Source: an uncultured Sterolibacterium sp. (GTDB lineage: Bacteria > Pseudomonadota > Gammaproteobacteria > Burkholderiales > Rhodocyclaceae). Taken from it: a DNA stretch of 64,000 bases. A model generated the notes under the pieces. The model saw only the letters and a program-made list of their open reading frames with translations. It was not told the origin of the DNA and made no database searches. The stretch spans positions 1 through 64,000 of the forward strand of contig CAILCO010000087.1 in NCBI GenBank assembly GCA_903832735.1, written 5' to 3'. The position numbers and the translations under genes are program-made. Shown here one piece after another: positions 44,836 through 54,560 of this stretch (positions are counted from its first letter, which is position 1; the number at the start of each line of letters is the position of its first letter).

Positions 44836-45942
44836 ATGAGCGTCAGCCCAATCCAGGACATCATCGCCGACATCCGCGCCGGCCGCATGGTCATACTCGT
44901 CGACGAGGAAGACCGCGAGAACGAGGGCGACCTCGTCATCGCCGCCGAGCACGTCACCCCCGAAGCCATCAATTTCATGGCCAAGCACGGCCGCGGCCTG
45001 ATCTGCCTGACGCTTTCCGAAGCGCGCTGCCGGCAACTCAACCTGCCGCTGATGGTGAGGGACAACCGCAGCCCGCATGGCACGGCCTTCACCCTCTCGA
45101 TCGAAGCCGCGGAAGGCGTCACCACCGGCATCTCGGCGCATGACCGCGCCCGCACCGTCCAGGCGGCGGCGGCGAAACACGCCAAGCCGGCCGACATCAT
45201 CCAGCCCGGCCATATCTTCCCGCTGATGGCCCAGAACGGCGGCGTGCTGGTGCGCGCGGGCCACACCGAGGCCGGCTGCGATCTGGCGCAATTGGCCGGC
45301 GCGGAGCCGGCATCGGTAATCTGCGAGATTCTCAAGGACGACGGAACCATGGCCAGGCTGCCGGACTTGCTCGAGTTCGCGCACGAACACGGCCTCAAGA
45401 TCGGCACCATCGCCGACCTGATCCATTACCGCAGCGAGAACGAAACCCTGGTCGAGCGCGTCGCCGAAAAGCAGATCAGCAGCCGCCACGGCCCCTTCCG
45501 TTTCTCCGCCTTCCTCGACAAGAGTTCGGCGGAAGTGCATCTGGCCCTATCCCTGGGCGAAATCAATCCGCTAGTGGAAACCCTGGTGCGGGTGCATGAG
45601 CCTATCTCCGTACTCGATTTTCTCGACAGCGAAAGCCAGCGCCATACCTTCAGCGTCGACCAGGCGATGCAGACCATCGCCGCCGCCGGCAGCGGCGTCA
45701 TCGTCCTGTTGCGCCGGGTCGAATCGGGTCACGACCTGCTCGCGTCTTTTCAGGACCAGGCCCCCGCCGCCAGACCCGCGGCGAAATGGGATCCGCGCAT
45801 CTACGGCATCGGTGCGCAAATCCTGCGCAACCTGGGCGTCGGCAAAATGCGCCTGATGGCCAGCCCGCGCAAGATGCCGAGCATGACCGGATTCGGCCTG
45901 GAAGTATGCGGTTACCTGGCGCCCGACGGCACCAAGATCTGA
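44836..45942 (+). CDS. ribBA: RibBX: 3,4-dihydroxy-2-butanone-4-phosphate synthase with degenerate RibA domain
   Basis: A 368-residue fusion. The N-terminal RibB domain has the acidic loop VDEEDRENEGDLVIAAE, LTLSEARCRQLNLP and AGHTEAGCDLAQLAG, all intact. The C-terminal RibA-like domain (HLALSLGEINPLVETLVRVHEPISVLDFL...) lacks the zinc-binding cysteines and the GSRRCDCG loop of GTP cyclohydrolase II, so this half is probably not catalytic. Such RibBX proteins are common in Proteobacteria. RibB makes the four-carbon unit of riboflavin. It is followed by ribH, nusB, thiL and pgpA with overlaps, a standard operon. Confidence 0.93.
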   Translation: MSVSPIQDIIADIRAGRMVILVDEEDRENEGDLVIAAEHVTPEAINFMAKHGRGLICLTLSEARCRQLNLPLMVRDNRSPHGTAFTLSIEAAEGVTTGISAHDRARTVQAAAAKHAKPADIIQPGHIFPLMAQNGGVLVRAGHTEAGCDLAQLAGAEPASVICEILKDDGTMARLPDLLEFAHEHGLKIGTIADLIHYRSENETLVERVAEKQISSRHGPFRFSAFLDKSSAEVHLALSLGEINPLVETLVRVHEPISVLDFLDSESQRHTFSVDQAMQTIAAAGSGVIVLLRRVESGHDLLASFQDQAPAARPAAKWDPRIYGIGAQILRNLGVGKMRLMASPRKMPSMTGFGLEVCGYLAPDGTKI

Positions 45943-45951
45943 GGAATGGAC

Positions 45952-46422
45952 ATGGCACGCTTTGACGACATTTTCGAACTCGAACCGAAACTCGCCGGCC
46001 ACGGACTGCGCATCGGCATGGTCATGAGCCGCTTCAACGCCGATGTCGGCGAAGGCCTGCTTTCCGCCTGCGCCGACGAATTGAAAAAACTCGGCGTGGC
46101 ACCGGCCGACATGGCGATCGCGACCGTGCCCGGGGCCCTGGAGATCCCGCTGGCCTTGCTGGGAATGGCCGGCAGCGGCCGCTTCGACGCGCTGGTGGCC
46201 TTGGGCTGCGTGATCCGCGGCGAGACTTATCATTTCGAGATCGTCTCGAACGAATCGGCCCGCGGCATCAGCGAGGTACAGCAGAGGACCGGGGTGCCGG
46301 TCGCCAACGCCGTGCTCACCACCGAGGATGACGATCAGGCGCTCTCGCGCATGGCGCAGAAGGGCCGCGAGGCGGCCCAGGCCGCGGTCGAGATGGTCAA
46401 TCTGCTGAAGGCTTTCCGGTGA
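45952..46422 (+). CDS. ribH: 6,7-Dimethyl-8-ribityllumazine synthase
   Basis: A 156-residue RibH. Seen are [49 protein letters not shown] and [15 protein letters not shown]. It joins the RibB product with 5-amino-6-ribitylaminouracil to give lumazine. AGGA lies 6 nt before the ATG at 45952; the ATG six bases earlier directly follows the SD and is less likely. It is part of the ribBX-ribH-nusB operon and overlaps nusB by 4 bp (GTGA). Confidence 0.96.
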   Translation: MARFDDIFELEPKLAGHGLRIGMVMSRFNADVGEGLLSACADELKKLGVAPADMAIATVPGALEIPLALLGMAGSGRFDALVALGCVIRGETYHFEIVSNESARGISEVQQRTGVPVANAVLTTEDDDQALSRMAQKGREAAQAAVEMVNLLKAFR

Positions 46423-46877
46423 GTCTTCCGGCCGCGCCCGCTACCCGGGGGAGACGCGCCAATCCGCGTCACCGGGCGAGGGAATTCGTCCTCCAGGGAA
46501 TCTATCAGTCGCTGGTGGGCGGCCAGGACGAGGCCGCGATAACCAGCCAGGCGGCCGGCGTCGTCGGCTTCGACAAGGCCGACCTTGAGCTTTACCAGAC
46601 GCTGCTGCATCGCACGCTGACCGACATGGCCGAACTTCAGGAACTCCTCGCTGCGCATATCGACCGCCCCTGGCCTGAGATATCGCCGATCGAGCGCGGC
46701 ATCCTGCTGCTCGGAGCCTGCGAGTTCAAGCATTTCCCCGAGACGCCCTACCGTGTCGTGTTGAACGAGGCCATCGAACTCGCCAAGAGCTTCGGCGGCA
46801 CCGACGGCCACAAGTTCGTCAATGGGGTGCTCGACAAACTCGCGGCCGGCTTGCGCCCGAACGAAGCCAGGCGATAA
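46419..46877 (+). CDS. nusB: Transcription antitermination factor NusB
   Basis: A 152-residue helical protein with the NusB pattern: an N-terminal basic start ([21 protein letters not shown]), then the [54 protein letters not shown] block that binds boxA RNA with S10/NusE. It supports rRNA transcription. Translation starts with GTG inside the ribH stop (GTGA). The ribH-nusB order is widespread in Proteobacteria. Confidence 0.95.
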   Translation: MSLPAAPATRGRRANPRHRAREFVLQGIYQSLVGGQDEAAITSQAAGVVGFDKADLELYQTLLHRTLTDMAELQELLAAHIDRPWPEISPIERGILLLGACEFKHFPETPYRVVLNEAIELAKSFGGTDGHKFVNGVLDKLAAGLRPNEARR

Positions 46878-46892
46878 GAGGCTGATGGGCCA

Positions 46893-47882
46893 GTGCCTTC
46901 CGAATTTGAACTGATCGCCCGCTACTTCACCCGCCCGACGCCGCGCACGGTGCTGGGCGTCGGCGACGATGGCGCGATCGTCCGCGTCTCGCCCGGCATG
47001 GAACTGGTGATCTCCACCGACATGCTGGTCGCGGGCACCCATTTTCTCGGCAACGGCCAGACACCGGCGGACCCCGAAGACCTCGGCTGGAAAACCCTGG
47101 CGGTCAATGTTTCGGATATGGCGGCGATGGGGGCAGAGCCGCGCTGGGCGCTCCTCGCCGTAGCCCTGCCGGAAGCAACGGCAGCCTTTGAAGCCTGGAT
47201 TTCCGCCTTTGCCCGCGGCCTGTTCGACTGCGCCGGGAGTTTCGGGGTCGAGTTGATCGGCGGCGACACCACGCGCGGGCCATTGAACCTCTGTCCGACC
47301 ATCTTCGGCGAAGTGCCGCAAGGTCAGGCACTGCTCCGCAGCGGCGCCAGCCCGGGCGACGAAATCTGGGTTTCCGGCACCCCGGGGCTGGCCGCGCTGG
47401 GTCTCGCCCACCTGCAAGGGCGCTGCATGCTCAGTGAGCCGGCACTCACCGACTGTCTCGCGGCGCTAGCCCGGCCGCAGCCGCGCGTAGCCCTGGGCAT
47501 CGCGCTGCGCGGACTGGCCAGCGCCGCCATCGACGTTTCCGACGGCCTGCTGGCCGACCTTGGCCACATCCTGGAACGCTCCGCAGTCGCGGCCACAGTC
47601 CAATTCGACCGCTTGCCGGGCGCCGCCCTGGCCGCCTGCGCCGACCAGGCCCTGGCGCAGGACTGCCTGCTCGGCGGCGGTGACGACTACGAGCTGGTCT
47701 TTACCGCAGCGCCTGGCCACCATGCCCGAATCGATGCACTCGCGCGCGAACTCCACCTGACGCTCACGGCGATCGGCAGCATCAGGCCCGTAGGAGGAGA
47801 AACCCTGAACCTGGAGGACGCCCAAGGGCGCGCCGTGCCCATCCTGCGTCGGGGTTTCGATCATTTCGCCGGAACGCCATGA
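46893..47882 (+). CDS. thiL: Thiamine-monophosphate kinase
   Basis: A 329-residue ATP-grasp-like kinase of the PurM/ThiL family. The first domain carries GVGDDGAIVRV, STDMLVAGTHFL and LAVNVSDMAAMGAEP, the second GGDTTRGPLNL, and the third GGGDDYELVFTA. It phosphorylates thiamine phosphate to the active diphosphate. The start is GTG at 46893 (an ATG 8 bp upstream is out of frame), 15 bp after nusB. It overlaps pgpA by 4 bp (ATGA). With thiC, thiD and thiE, four thiamine genes lie in this window. Confidence 0.95.
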   Translation: MPSEFELIARYFTRPTPRTVLGVGDDGAIVRVSPGMELVISTDMLVAGTHFLGNGQTPADPEDLGWKTLAVNVSDMAAMGAEPRWALLAVALPEATAAFEAWISAFARGLFDCAGSFGVELIGGDTTRGPLNLCPTIFGEVPQGQALLRSGASPGDEIWVSGTPGLAALGLAHLQGRCMLSEPALTDCLAALARPQPRVALGIALRGLASAAIDVSDGLLADLGHILERSAVAATVQFDRLPGAALAACADQALAQDCLLGGGDDYELVFTAAPGHHARIDALARELHLTLTAIGSIRPVGGETLNLEDAQGRAVPILRRGFDHFAGTP

Positions 47883-48376
47883 CGATCAAGCAGAGCACGC
47901 CGCCCTCCTGGCGCTTTCTCATGTCCCACCCCGCCCATTTCATCAGTTGCGGCATGGGCAGCGGCCTCTCGCCGCTAGCGCCGGGAACCTTCGGTACGCT
48001 GTTCGCCTGGTTAAGCTTCCCCCTGCTCCGGCCCGCTTTCGATGAACCGGGCTTCGCCCTGTTCCTGCTGACGGCCTTCCTGGTCGGCATCTACGCCTGC
48101 GACAAGACCGGCCGCGATCTGGGTGTGCCCGACCACGGCGCCATGGTCTGGGACGAGATCGTGCCATTCTGGTTCGTGCTCTTCCTGACGCCGGAGGATT
48201 GGCACTGGCAGTTGGCGGCCTTCCTGCTGTTCCGCTGTTTCGACATTTTCAAACCACCGCCGGCGCGCAACATCGATCAGTCGATGAAGAACGGCTTCGG
48301 CGTGATGCTCGACGACTTGGTCGCGGCCGGCTATGCACTGTTGGTGCTGGCGCTGGCCAAGGCTTTGCTTAATTGA
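47879..48376 (+). CDS. pgpA: Phosphatidylglycerophosphatase A
   Basis: A 165-residue membrane protein of the PgpA family. Characteristic segments are the N-terminal SCGMGSGLSPLAPGTFGTLFAW, the central KTGRDLGVPDHGAMVWDEIV with Asp residues of the active site, and the C-terminal RCFDIFKPPPARNIDQSMKNGFGVMLDDLVA. It removes phosphate from phosphatidylglycerophosphate to make phosphatidylglycerol. The ATG overlaps the thiL stop, and its own end overlaps a TTG two codons before the pncC start. Confidence 0.95.
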   Translation: MTIKQSTPPSWRFLMSHPAHFISCGMGSGLSPLAPGTFGTLFAWLSFPLLRPAFDEPGFALFLLTAFLVGIYACDKTGRDLGVPDHGAMVWDEIVPFWFVLFLTPEDWHWQLAAFLLFRCFDIFKPPPARNIDQSMKNGFGVMLDDLVAAGYALLVLALAKALLN

Positions 48377-48378
48377 AC

Positions 48379-48885
48379 ATGGATGAAGAACTCAGCCAAC
48401 TCTCGGAATCGCTCGGCGCCGCCCTGCTCCGGCATCGATCCCTGCTGACCTGCGCAGAATCCTGCACCGGCGGCTGGGTCGCGGCAGTGGTCACGGCCAC
48501 CGCCGGCAGTTCGAACTGGTTCGAGCGCGGCTTCGTGACCTATTCAGACGACTCGAAGCGGGAAATGCTCGGCGTGCCGAGTGCGCTACTCTCCGCCCAT
48601 GGCGCGGTCAGCGAGGAGACCGCACGGGCCATGGCGACCGGCGCGCTGGCGCACTCCCATGCCCAGGTCGCGCTGGCGATCACCGGCATCGCCGGCCCGG
48701 GGGGTGGCTCACCTGGTAAGCCAGTGGGTACCGTATGCTTCTCCTGGTGCATGGGCGCGACAGACACCAGCAGCGAGACCCGGCTATTCCCCGGGGACCG
48801 TGAAGCGGTCAGGCGGGCGGCCTTGATCCACGCCTTATCCGGCCTGATGCTCAGGTTGGAAGGTGCCGCAAAAACTATGCCATAA
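48379..48885 (+). CDS. pncC: CinA C-terminal-domain protein, nicotinamide-nucleotide amidohydrolase
   Basis: A 168-residue stand-alone CinA C-terminal domain. The catalytic Ser/substrate region is LLTCAESCTGGWVAAVVT, with the TYSDDSKREMLGVP strand and the ITGIAGPGGGSPGKPVGTVCFSW block typical of PncC. It hydrolyses NMN to nicotinate mononucleotide in NAD salvage. ATG at 48379 lies two codons after a TTG that overlaps the pgpA stop; either may be used. It is followed by recA after 27 bp, as often seen for cinA-type genes. Confidence 0.92.
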   Translation: MDEELSQLSESLGAALLRHRSLLTCAESCTGGWVAAVVTATAGSSNWFERGFVTYSDDSKREMLGVPSALLSAHGAVSEETARAMATGALAHSHAQVALAITGIAGPGGGSPGKPVGTVCFSWCMGATDTSSETRLFPGDREAVRRAALIHALSGLMLRLEGAAKTMP

Positions 48886-48912
48886 TCTAACAAATTCGCG
48901 AAGGAAATCATC

Positions 48913-49931
<1,019 letters not shown>

Positions 49932-49935
<4 letters not shown>

Positions 49936-50381
49936 GCTCACTGCGCCAAGCGGCGCTGAAGCGGCTGGCTAGACGCGAGCACAGCCGCCGGGAACTCGAA
50001 AACAAACTATCAGCACTGGGTACCGCCGAAGAAATCGCCGCCGTGCTAGACCATCTCGAACAAACCGGGCTACTCTCGGACGAACGCACCGCGGCAGCCT
50101 ACCTCTCCGGCCATGCGTCGCGGCTGGGCTCCATGGCGCTGCGCTACCGGCTGCGCGCCAAGGGCATCTCGGAAGAGTTGATCGATGCCAGCCTGGCGCG
50201 GGCGTTCGCGGCCGACGACTTGGGCAGCGAGGAAGAGCGGGCCCGCGCGCTGTGGCGGCGCAAGTTCGCCCATCCGCCCGGCGACGCCCGCGAATGGGCA
50301 AAGCAGGCGCGCTTCCTGCAAAGCCGCGGCTTCTCGTCTGATGCCATCAGGCGAATCTTGAAGACCACCGACGATGCCTGA
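49932..50381 (+). CDS. recX: RecX regulatory protein
   Basis: A 149-residue helical protein of three tandem RecX three-helix repeats ([58 protein letters not shown]). RecX binds the RecA filament and limits its extension. Translation starts with GTG overlapping the recA stop (GTGA), the classic recA-recX coupling. Its own end overlaps lptB by 8 bp. Confidence 0.93.
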
Positions 50382-51108
50382 AATCAAGAGCACGTTGAGC
50401 GTCACCGGCCTGCGCAAAAAGTACAAATCGCGGATCGTCGTCAAGGACGTCTCTTTCGACGTCGGCAGCGGCGAGGTGATCGGTCTCCTGGGTCCGAACG
50501 GGGCCGGCAAGACCACCTGCTTCTACATGATCGTCGGCCTGGTGGCGGCCGACGGCGGCGAAATACGCCTCGACGACACCAAGCTCACGCACATGCCGAT
50601 TCACAGGCGGGCCAGGTTGGGGTTATCCTATCTACCACAGGAGAACTCGGTATTCAGGAAACTCGATGTCGCCGACAATATCCGTGCCGTTCTCGAATTG
50701 CAGCATCTTTCCAAAGACGAGATCGAAAACCGCCTCGATGGCTTATTGCAGGAGTTGCACATCACCCATTTGCGCAACGCGCCGGCCATCTCGCTTTCCG
50801 GCGGCGAGCGTCGCCGCGTCGAAATCGCCCGCGCCCTGGCGACCGAGCCGCGCTTCATCCTGCTCGACGAACCCTTCGCCGGCGTCGACCCGATTGCCGT
50901 CATCGACATCCAGAAGATCATCAGCTTCCTCAAGGAGCGCAACATCGGCATCCTGATCACCGACCACAATGTGCGCGAGACGCTGGGCATCTGCGATCGC
51001 GCCACCATCATCAATGCCGGCGAAGTGCTGGCGTCCGGCCGTCCGGACGAGATTATCGGCAACGAAAGCGTCCGCAAGGTCTACCTCGGCGAAAACTTTC
51101 GCATGTGA
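50374..51108 (+). CDS. lptB: Lipopolysaccharide-export ATPase LptB
   Basis: A 244-residue ABC ATPase with Walker [10 protein letters not shown]-loop [18 protein letters not shown], signature [11 protein letters not shown], Walker [17 protein letters not shown] and switch His in [11 protein letters not shown]. These features and the [17 protein letters not shown] stretch are those of LptB, which powers LPS transport across the periplasm with LptFG. It overlaps recX by 8 bp and is followed after 6 bp by rpoN, the normal lptB-rpoN-hpf-ptsN order; lptA/lptC genes are not in the window. Confidence 0.95.
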   Translation: MPEIKSTLSVTGLRKKYKSRIVVKDVSFDVGSGEVIGLLGPNGAGKTTCFYMIVGLVAADGGEIRLDDTKLTHMPIHRRARLGLSYLPQENSVFRKLDVADNIRAVLELQHLSKDEIENRLDGLLQELHITHLRNAPAISLSGGERRRVEIARALATEPRFILLDEPFAGVDPIAVIDIQKIISFLKERNIGILITDHNVRETLGICDRATIINAGEVLASGRPDEIIGNESVRKVYLGENFRM

Positions 51109-51114
51109 TGTGCC

Positions 51115-52581
51115 ATGAAACAGTCGCTGCAACTCAAACTCTCACAGCATCTCGCGCTCACGCCGCAGTTGCAGTTGTCGATCCGCCTGCTGCAATTGTC
51201 CACCCTGGAGCTCAATCAGGAGATCGAACAATTCCTCCATGAGAATCCACTGCTCGAGCGCGACGAACCCGAGGAAGGCGCCGCTTTCGTTCCGCCCCGT
51301 GACCAATCCGAACAGCCGGCCGCCGCGCCAGCCGAGAACGCAGAGCGTAGCGAGCCTGCGGAACGCAAGGAGCGTGAAGCGTCTGATTACGACGAAACCG
51401 CGGAACCCAGTTGGGGCAACGATGCCCCGGCCAACCACGGGCCGCGCGACGACGACGACTCCGACTATGCCGATATCCAGACGGCCAGCACATCGCTGCG
51501 CGATCATCTCGGCGCACAACTCGCACTGACACCCTTCTCCGACCGCGATCGCAGTCTGGTCGGTTTCCTGATCGAGGCGCTCGACGACGACGGCTATCTC
51601 GGGCAGAGCCTTGAGGATCTGGTGGGCGTTCTGGCCGAGGAAATGAGCGAGGCCGAACACGGAGAACTGCTGGAAGAATTGCAGGTCGCCCTGAAGCTCC
51701 TGCAGAACTTCGATCCGCCCGGTATAGCCGCGCGCGGACCCGGCGAATGTCTGGCGCTGCAACTCGCTTGTCAGCCGCCCTGTCCGGTCCGGGAAATGGC
51801 GCTGGCGATCGTCAATCGGCACCTCGACCTGCTCGCCGCCCGGGATTTTGCCCGGCTGAAAAAACTCCTGCGCTGCGACGATGACGCCTTGCGCGCCGCC
51901 CACGCCCTGATCCGCTCCCTGAATCCGAGGCCGGGCGCCCGCTACTCCGCGCTCGATACGCGCTATATCATTCCCGACGTGGTGGTGAAAAAATTCCGCG
52001 GCGTATGGACCGCGAGCATCAACGCCGACGCCATGCCGCGCCTGCGCCTCAACCAGCTCTATGCAAGCATTTTGCAGCGCGGCCGAGGTAGCGGCAACGC
52101 CGGCCTGGCGAGCCAGTTGCAGGAAGCGAAATGGCTGATCAAGAATGTGCAGCAGCGCTTCGACACCATCCTGCGCGTGTCGCAAGCGATCGTCGACCGC
52201 CAGCGCCAGTTTCTCGAATACGGCGAAGTGGCGATGCGGCCACTGACGCTGCGCGAAATCGCGGAGACGCTCGGTCTGCACGAATCCACGATATCGCGCG
52301 TGACCACGCAGAAGTTCATGGCGACTCCGCGCGGCATTTTCGAACTGAAGTATTTTTTCGGCAGCCATGTCGCCACCGAGGCCGGCGGCGAAGCTTCATC
52401 CACCGCGATTCGCGCGCTGATCAAGCAGCTGGTGGGCGCGGAGGATGGCCACAAGCCGCTCTCCGATGCCAAGATCGCGGAGATTCTGGGCCAGCAGGGT
52501 ATCGTCGTGGCCAGACGCACGATCGCCAAGTATCGCGATGCACTGAACATCCCGCCAGTCAATTTGCGTAAGACCCTCTGA
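51115..52581 (+). CDS. rpoN: RNA polymerase sigma-54 factor RpoN
   Basis: A 488-residue sigma-54. It has a Gln-rich region I ([29 protein letters not shown]), an acidic region II ([21 protein letters not shown]), a core-binding domain, a helix-turn-helix domain ([15 protein letters not shown]) and the RpoN box [10 protein letters not shown] (466-475). It directs transcription of nitrogen-, motility- or catabolic-type -24/-12 promoters with bEBP activators. The start 6 bp after lptB is standard. No enhancer-binding-protein gene lies in the window. Confidence 0.97.
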   Translation: MKQSLQLKLSQHLALTPQLQLSIRLLQLSTLELNQEIEQFLHENPLLERDEPEEGAAFVPPRDQSEQPAAAPAENAERSEPAERKEREASDYDETAEPSWGNDAPANHGPRDDDDSDYADIQTASTSLRDHLGAQLALTPFSDRDRSLVGFLIEALDDDGYLGQSLEDLVGVLAEEMSEAEHGELLEELQVALKLLQNFDPPGIAARGPGECLALQLACQPPCPVREMALAIVNRHLDLLAARDFARLKKLLRCDDDALRAAHALIRSLNPRPGARYSALDTRYIIPDVVVKKFRGVWTASINADAMPRLRLNQLYASILQRGRGSGNAGLASQLQEAKWLIKNVQQRFDTILRVSQAIVDRQRQFLEYGEVAMRPLTLREIAETLGLHESTISRVTTQKFMATPRGIFELKYFFGSHVATEAGGEASSTAIRALIKQLVGAEDGHKPLSDAKIAEILGQQGIVVARRTIAKYRDALNIPPVNLRKTL

Positions 52582-52593
52582 CAAGGAGCAATC

Positions 52594-52914
52594 ATGAACA
52601 TCAACATCACTGGCCATCATGTCGAAGTCACACCCGCCATCCGTGACTATGTCAATTCAAAATTGGACCGGGTGATCCGTCATTTCGACAGCGTCACCAG
52701 CACCCATGTGATCCTGTCCGTCGACAAGCTCGATCAGAAAGCTGAAGTCACCTTGCACGTCAAAGGCAAGGACATCTATGCCGATTCCATCTCGCCAGAT
52801 CTCTATGCCGCCATCGACACGTTGGTCGACAAGCTCGACCGCCAGGTATTGAAATACAAGGAGAAGCAGTCGAACCACGCCCACGAGGGCCACAAGCGCC
52901 AGCCGGCCGAGTGA
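52594..52914 (+). CDS. hpf: Ribosome hibernation-promoting factor (short HPF)
   Basis: A 106-residue short HPF/YfiA-family protein: MNINITGHHVEVTPAIRDYVNSKLDRV, then KAEVTLHVKGKDIYADSIS, and DLYAAIDTLVDKLDRQV. It binds the 30S subunit at the mRNA/tRNA channel and stabilises dormant 100S ribosomes. AAGGAG lies 6 nt before the ATG. The usual rpoN-hpf-ptsN order is interrupted here by two tandem CTAG hairpin elements in the 193-bp gap to ptsN. Confidence 0.96.
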   Translation: MNINITGHHVEVTPAIRDYVNSKLDRVIRHFDSVTSTHVILSVDKLDQKAEVTLHVKGKDIYADSISPDLYAAIDTLVDKLDRQVLKYKEKQSNHAHEGHKRQPAE

Positions 52915-52927
52915 ACTGGGCTGGGGC

Positions 52928-52988
52928 CTAGCACCGGCTTCGTGGCACAAGTGCCCTGGGTTGTCCTTCGGACAACGACGGGCACTAG
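52928..52988 (-). repeat. CTAG-bounded hairpin element, copy 3 (inverted, tandem pair)
   Basis: The reverse complement reads CTAGTGCCCGTCGTTGTCC, then a GAA loop, GGACAAC, CCAGGGCACT and GGTGCTAG at the end. The inner stem is GTTGTCC-gaa-GGACAAC (7 bp) and the outer stem AGTGCCC/GGGCACT. Relative to copy 2 the closing pair of the inner stem changed G-C to C-G, with both bases altered. It lies 14 bp after the hpf stop and shares one CTAG with the next copy. Confidence 0.85.
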
Positions 52989-53046
52989 CACCTGCCTCGC
53001 TGGCACAAGAGCCCTGGGTTGTCTTTCAGACAACTACGGGCTCTAG
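52985..53046 (-). repeat. CTAG-bounded hairpin element, copy 4 (inverted, tandem pair)
   Basis: A 62-bp copy in the same orientation as copy 3, sharing the CTAG at 52985-52988. On the minus strand the inner stem is GTTGTCT-gaa-AGACAAC. The outer stem is AGAGCCC/GGGCTCT where other copies have AGTGCCC/GGGCACT: both sides changed together, keeping a pair. It ends at 53046, 61 bp before ptsN. Confidence 0.85.
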
Positions 53047-53107
53047 TCGGCGATTTCGCGGTATACTGCGCACCCGATCGGTGAAGGGGTTCCTTCAATC
53101 GTTTCCG

Positions 53108-53593
53108 ATGAACCAGATCGCCAGACTCCTACCACTTTCGAACATCGTCGTAGACCTCGATGCGAGCAGCAAGAAGCGCGTCTTCGAGCAAGCCGGCCTA
53201 GTGTTCGAGAACAATCAGGGCATCGCCCGCAGCAAGGTCTACGACGCCCTGTTCGCGCGCGAGAAGCTCGGCTCGACCGGGCTCGGCCAGGGTGTGGCCA
53301 TTCCGCATGGCCGCATCAAGGGACTGAAGGAAGCCATCGGCTGCTTCCTGCGCCTGGGCACGCCGGTGCAGTTCGATGCCCCGGACGGCAAGCCGGTGGC
53401 CTTGGCCTTCGTCCTGCTGGTACCTGAAGCCGCCACGGAACTGCATTTGCAGTTCCTTTCGGAACTCGCGCAGATGTTCTCCGAACGAAGCTTTCGCGAA
53501 CAACTCACCAGTAGCGAAAGCGCCGCGGCGATCCACTCCCTTTTCGTGAACTGGCTGGCAGATGCCCCGGCTGATCGTCGCTCAGCTGTTTGA
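53108..53593 (+). CDS. ptsN: Nitrogen-type PTS EIIA protein PtsN
   Basis: A 161-residue EIIA(Ntr) domain. The phosphorylated histidine is His67 in IPHGRIKG, within [24 protein letters not shown], followed by the [16 protein letters not shown] block. In the PTS-Ntr it is phosphorylated by NPr and regulates potassium uptake, ppGpp metabolism and other processes. The start at 53108 gives [24 protein letters not shown]. It overlaps hprK by 32 bp, so both are co-translated; ptsH/ptsI are not in the window. Confidence 0.95.
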   Translation: MNQIARLLPLSNIVVDLDASSKKRVFEQAGLVFENNQGIARSKVYDALFAREKLGSTGLGQGVAIPHGRIKGLKEAIGCFLRLGTPVQFDAPDGKPVALAFVLLVPEAATELHLQFLSELAQMFSERSFREQLTSSESAAAIHSLFVNWLADAPADRRSAV

Positions 53594-54497
53594 GCGCAAC
53601 CGCGACGCGCTGCACCTCGAGTGGGTGTGCGGCTCGCTCAACGCCGCCATTCCGGCGCCTCTCGAAGGTTCCACCACGGATCTGGTCGGGCACCTCAACC
53701 TGATCCACCCCGGCCGCATCCAGGTGCTCGGCCAGTCCGAGATCGATTGGGCAAATCGCCAGCCGGAAGAAAAGGTCGATCACCACATCGGCGAAATCAT
53801 GGCTGCGCGTCCGCCGGCGGTCATCGTCGCGGGCGGATGCCCCGTGCCCGAGGTGGTGCTCAGCCTTTGCCAGCGCGGCGATACGGCGCTGTTTACCACG
53901 TCGCACTCTTCCGCCGCGGTGATCGACGGCCTGCGCATCTACCTGTCGCGCCAACTGGCCGAGGTCGTGTCGCTGCACGGCGTGTTCATGGATGTCCTGG
54001 GCATGGGCGTACTGATTACCGGAGACTCGGGCGCGGGCAAGAGCGAACTGGGCCTGGAACTGATCTCGCGCGGTCATGGCCTGGTTGCCGACGACGTGGT
54101 CGAAGTTTCGCGTCTGTCGCCGATCACCCTAGAAGGCCGTTGTCCCGAGTTGCTCAAGGACTACCTCGAGGTGCGCGGCCTGGGATTGCTCAACATCCGT
54201 ACGATCTTCGGCGAAACGGCCTGCCGGCGCAAGATGAAACTCAAGCTCATCGTGCATCTGCAAAGGCCGCAGGGCGGGGCGACCGTGATGGCGCGCCTGC
54301 CTCTCGATGCGCAGACCGAGACCATACTCGATGTGCCCGTGCGCAAGGTCTCGATTCCCGTTGCCGCCGGCCGCAACCTCGCCGTACTGCTCGAAGCCGC
54401 TGTGCGCTCGACCATCCTGCAATTGCGCGGCATCGACAGCATGCAGGAATTCCTCGACCGCCAGCAACGCGCCTTGGACACGGACGGCCAGAACTAG
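53562..54497 (+). CDS. hprK: HPr kinase/phosphorylase
   Basis: A 311-residue HprK: an N-terminal Mur-like domain, Walker A GDSGAGKS (154-161), the capping loop [10 protein letters not shown] and the C-terminal [19 protein letters not shown] signature. It phosphorylates and dephosphorylates a Ser of HPr-type proteins; in Betaproteobacteria it is encoded with ptsN and thought to act on the Ntr-PTS. The stop codon TAG (54495-54497) is part of the CTAG that begins repeat copy 5, so the element is fused to the end of the coding region. Confidence 0.95.
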   Translation: MPRLIVAQLFERNRDALHLEWVCGSLNAAIPAPLEGSTTDLVGHLNLIHPGRIQVLGQSEIDWANRQPEEKVDHHIGEIMAARPPAVIVAGGCPVPEVVLSLCQRGDTALFTTSHSSAAVIDGLRIYLSRQLAEVVSLHGVFMDVLGMGVLITGDSGAGKSELGLELISRGHGLVADDVVEVSRLSPITLEGRCPELLKDYLEVRGLGLLNIRTIFGETACRRKMKLKLIVHLQRPQGGATVMARLPLDAQTETILDVPVRKVSIPVAAGRNLAVLLEAAVRSTILQLRGIDSMQEFLDRQQRALDTDGQN

Positions 54498-54554
54498 TGC
54501 CCGTCGTTGTCTGAAAGACAACCCAGGGCAGTTGTGCCGCGGAGCAGGTGCTAG
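54494..54554 (+). repeat. CTAG-bounded hairpin element, copy 5
   Basis: A 61-bp element CTAGTGCCCGTCGTTGTCT...GCAGGTGCTAG between the convergent hprK and cfa genes. The inner stem is GTTGTCT-gaa-AGACAAC (7 bp); the outer stem TGCCC/GGGCA keeps 5 bp. The 5' CTAG contains the hprK stop codon. The 3' CTAG lies 7 bp before the cfa stop. Confidence 0.85.
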
Positions 54555-54560
54555 CCTGGC

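Noticed and set aside
48841-48912. LexA box before recA
   Set aside because: No CTGT-N8-ACAG or close variant was recognised in the short leader.
52928-53046. Tandem CTAG elements as a possible small CRISPR array
   Set aside because: Only two units sharing a CTAG, with no unique spacers between them and no cas genes; each unit also occurs singly elsewhere.
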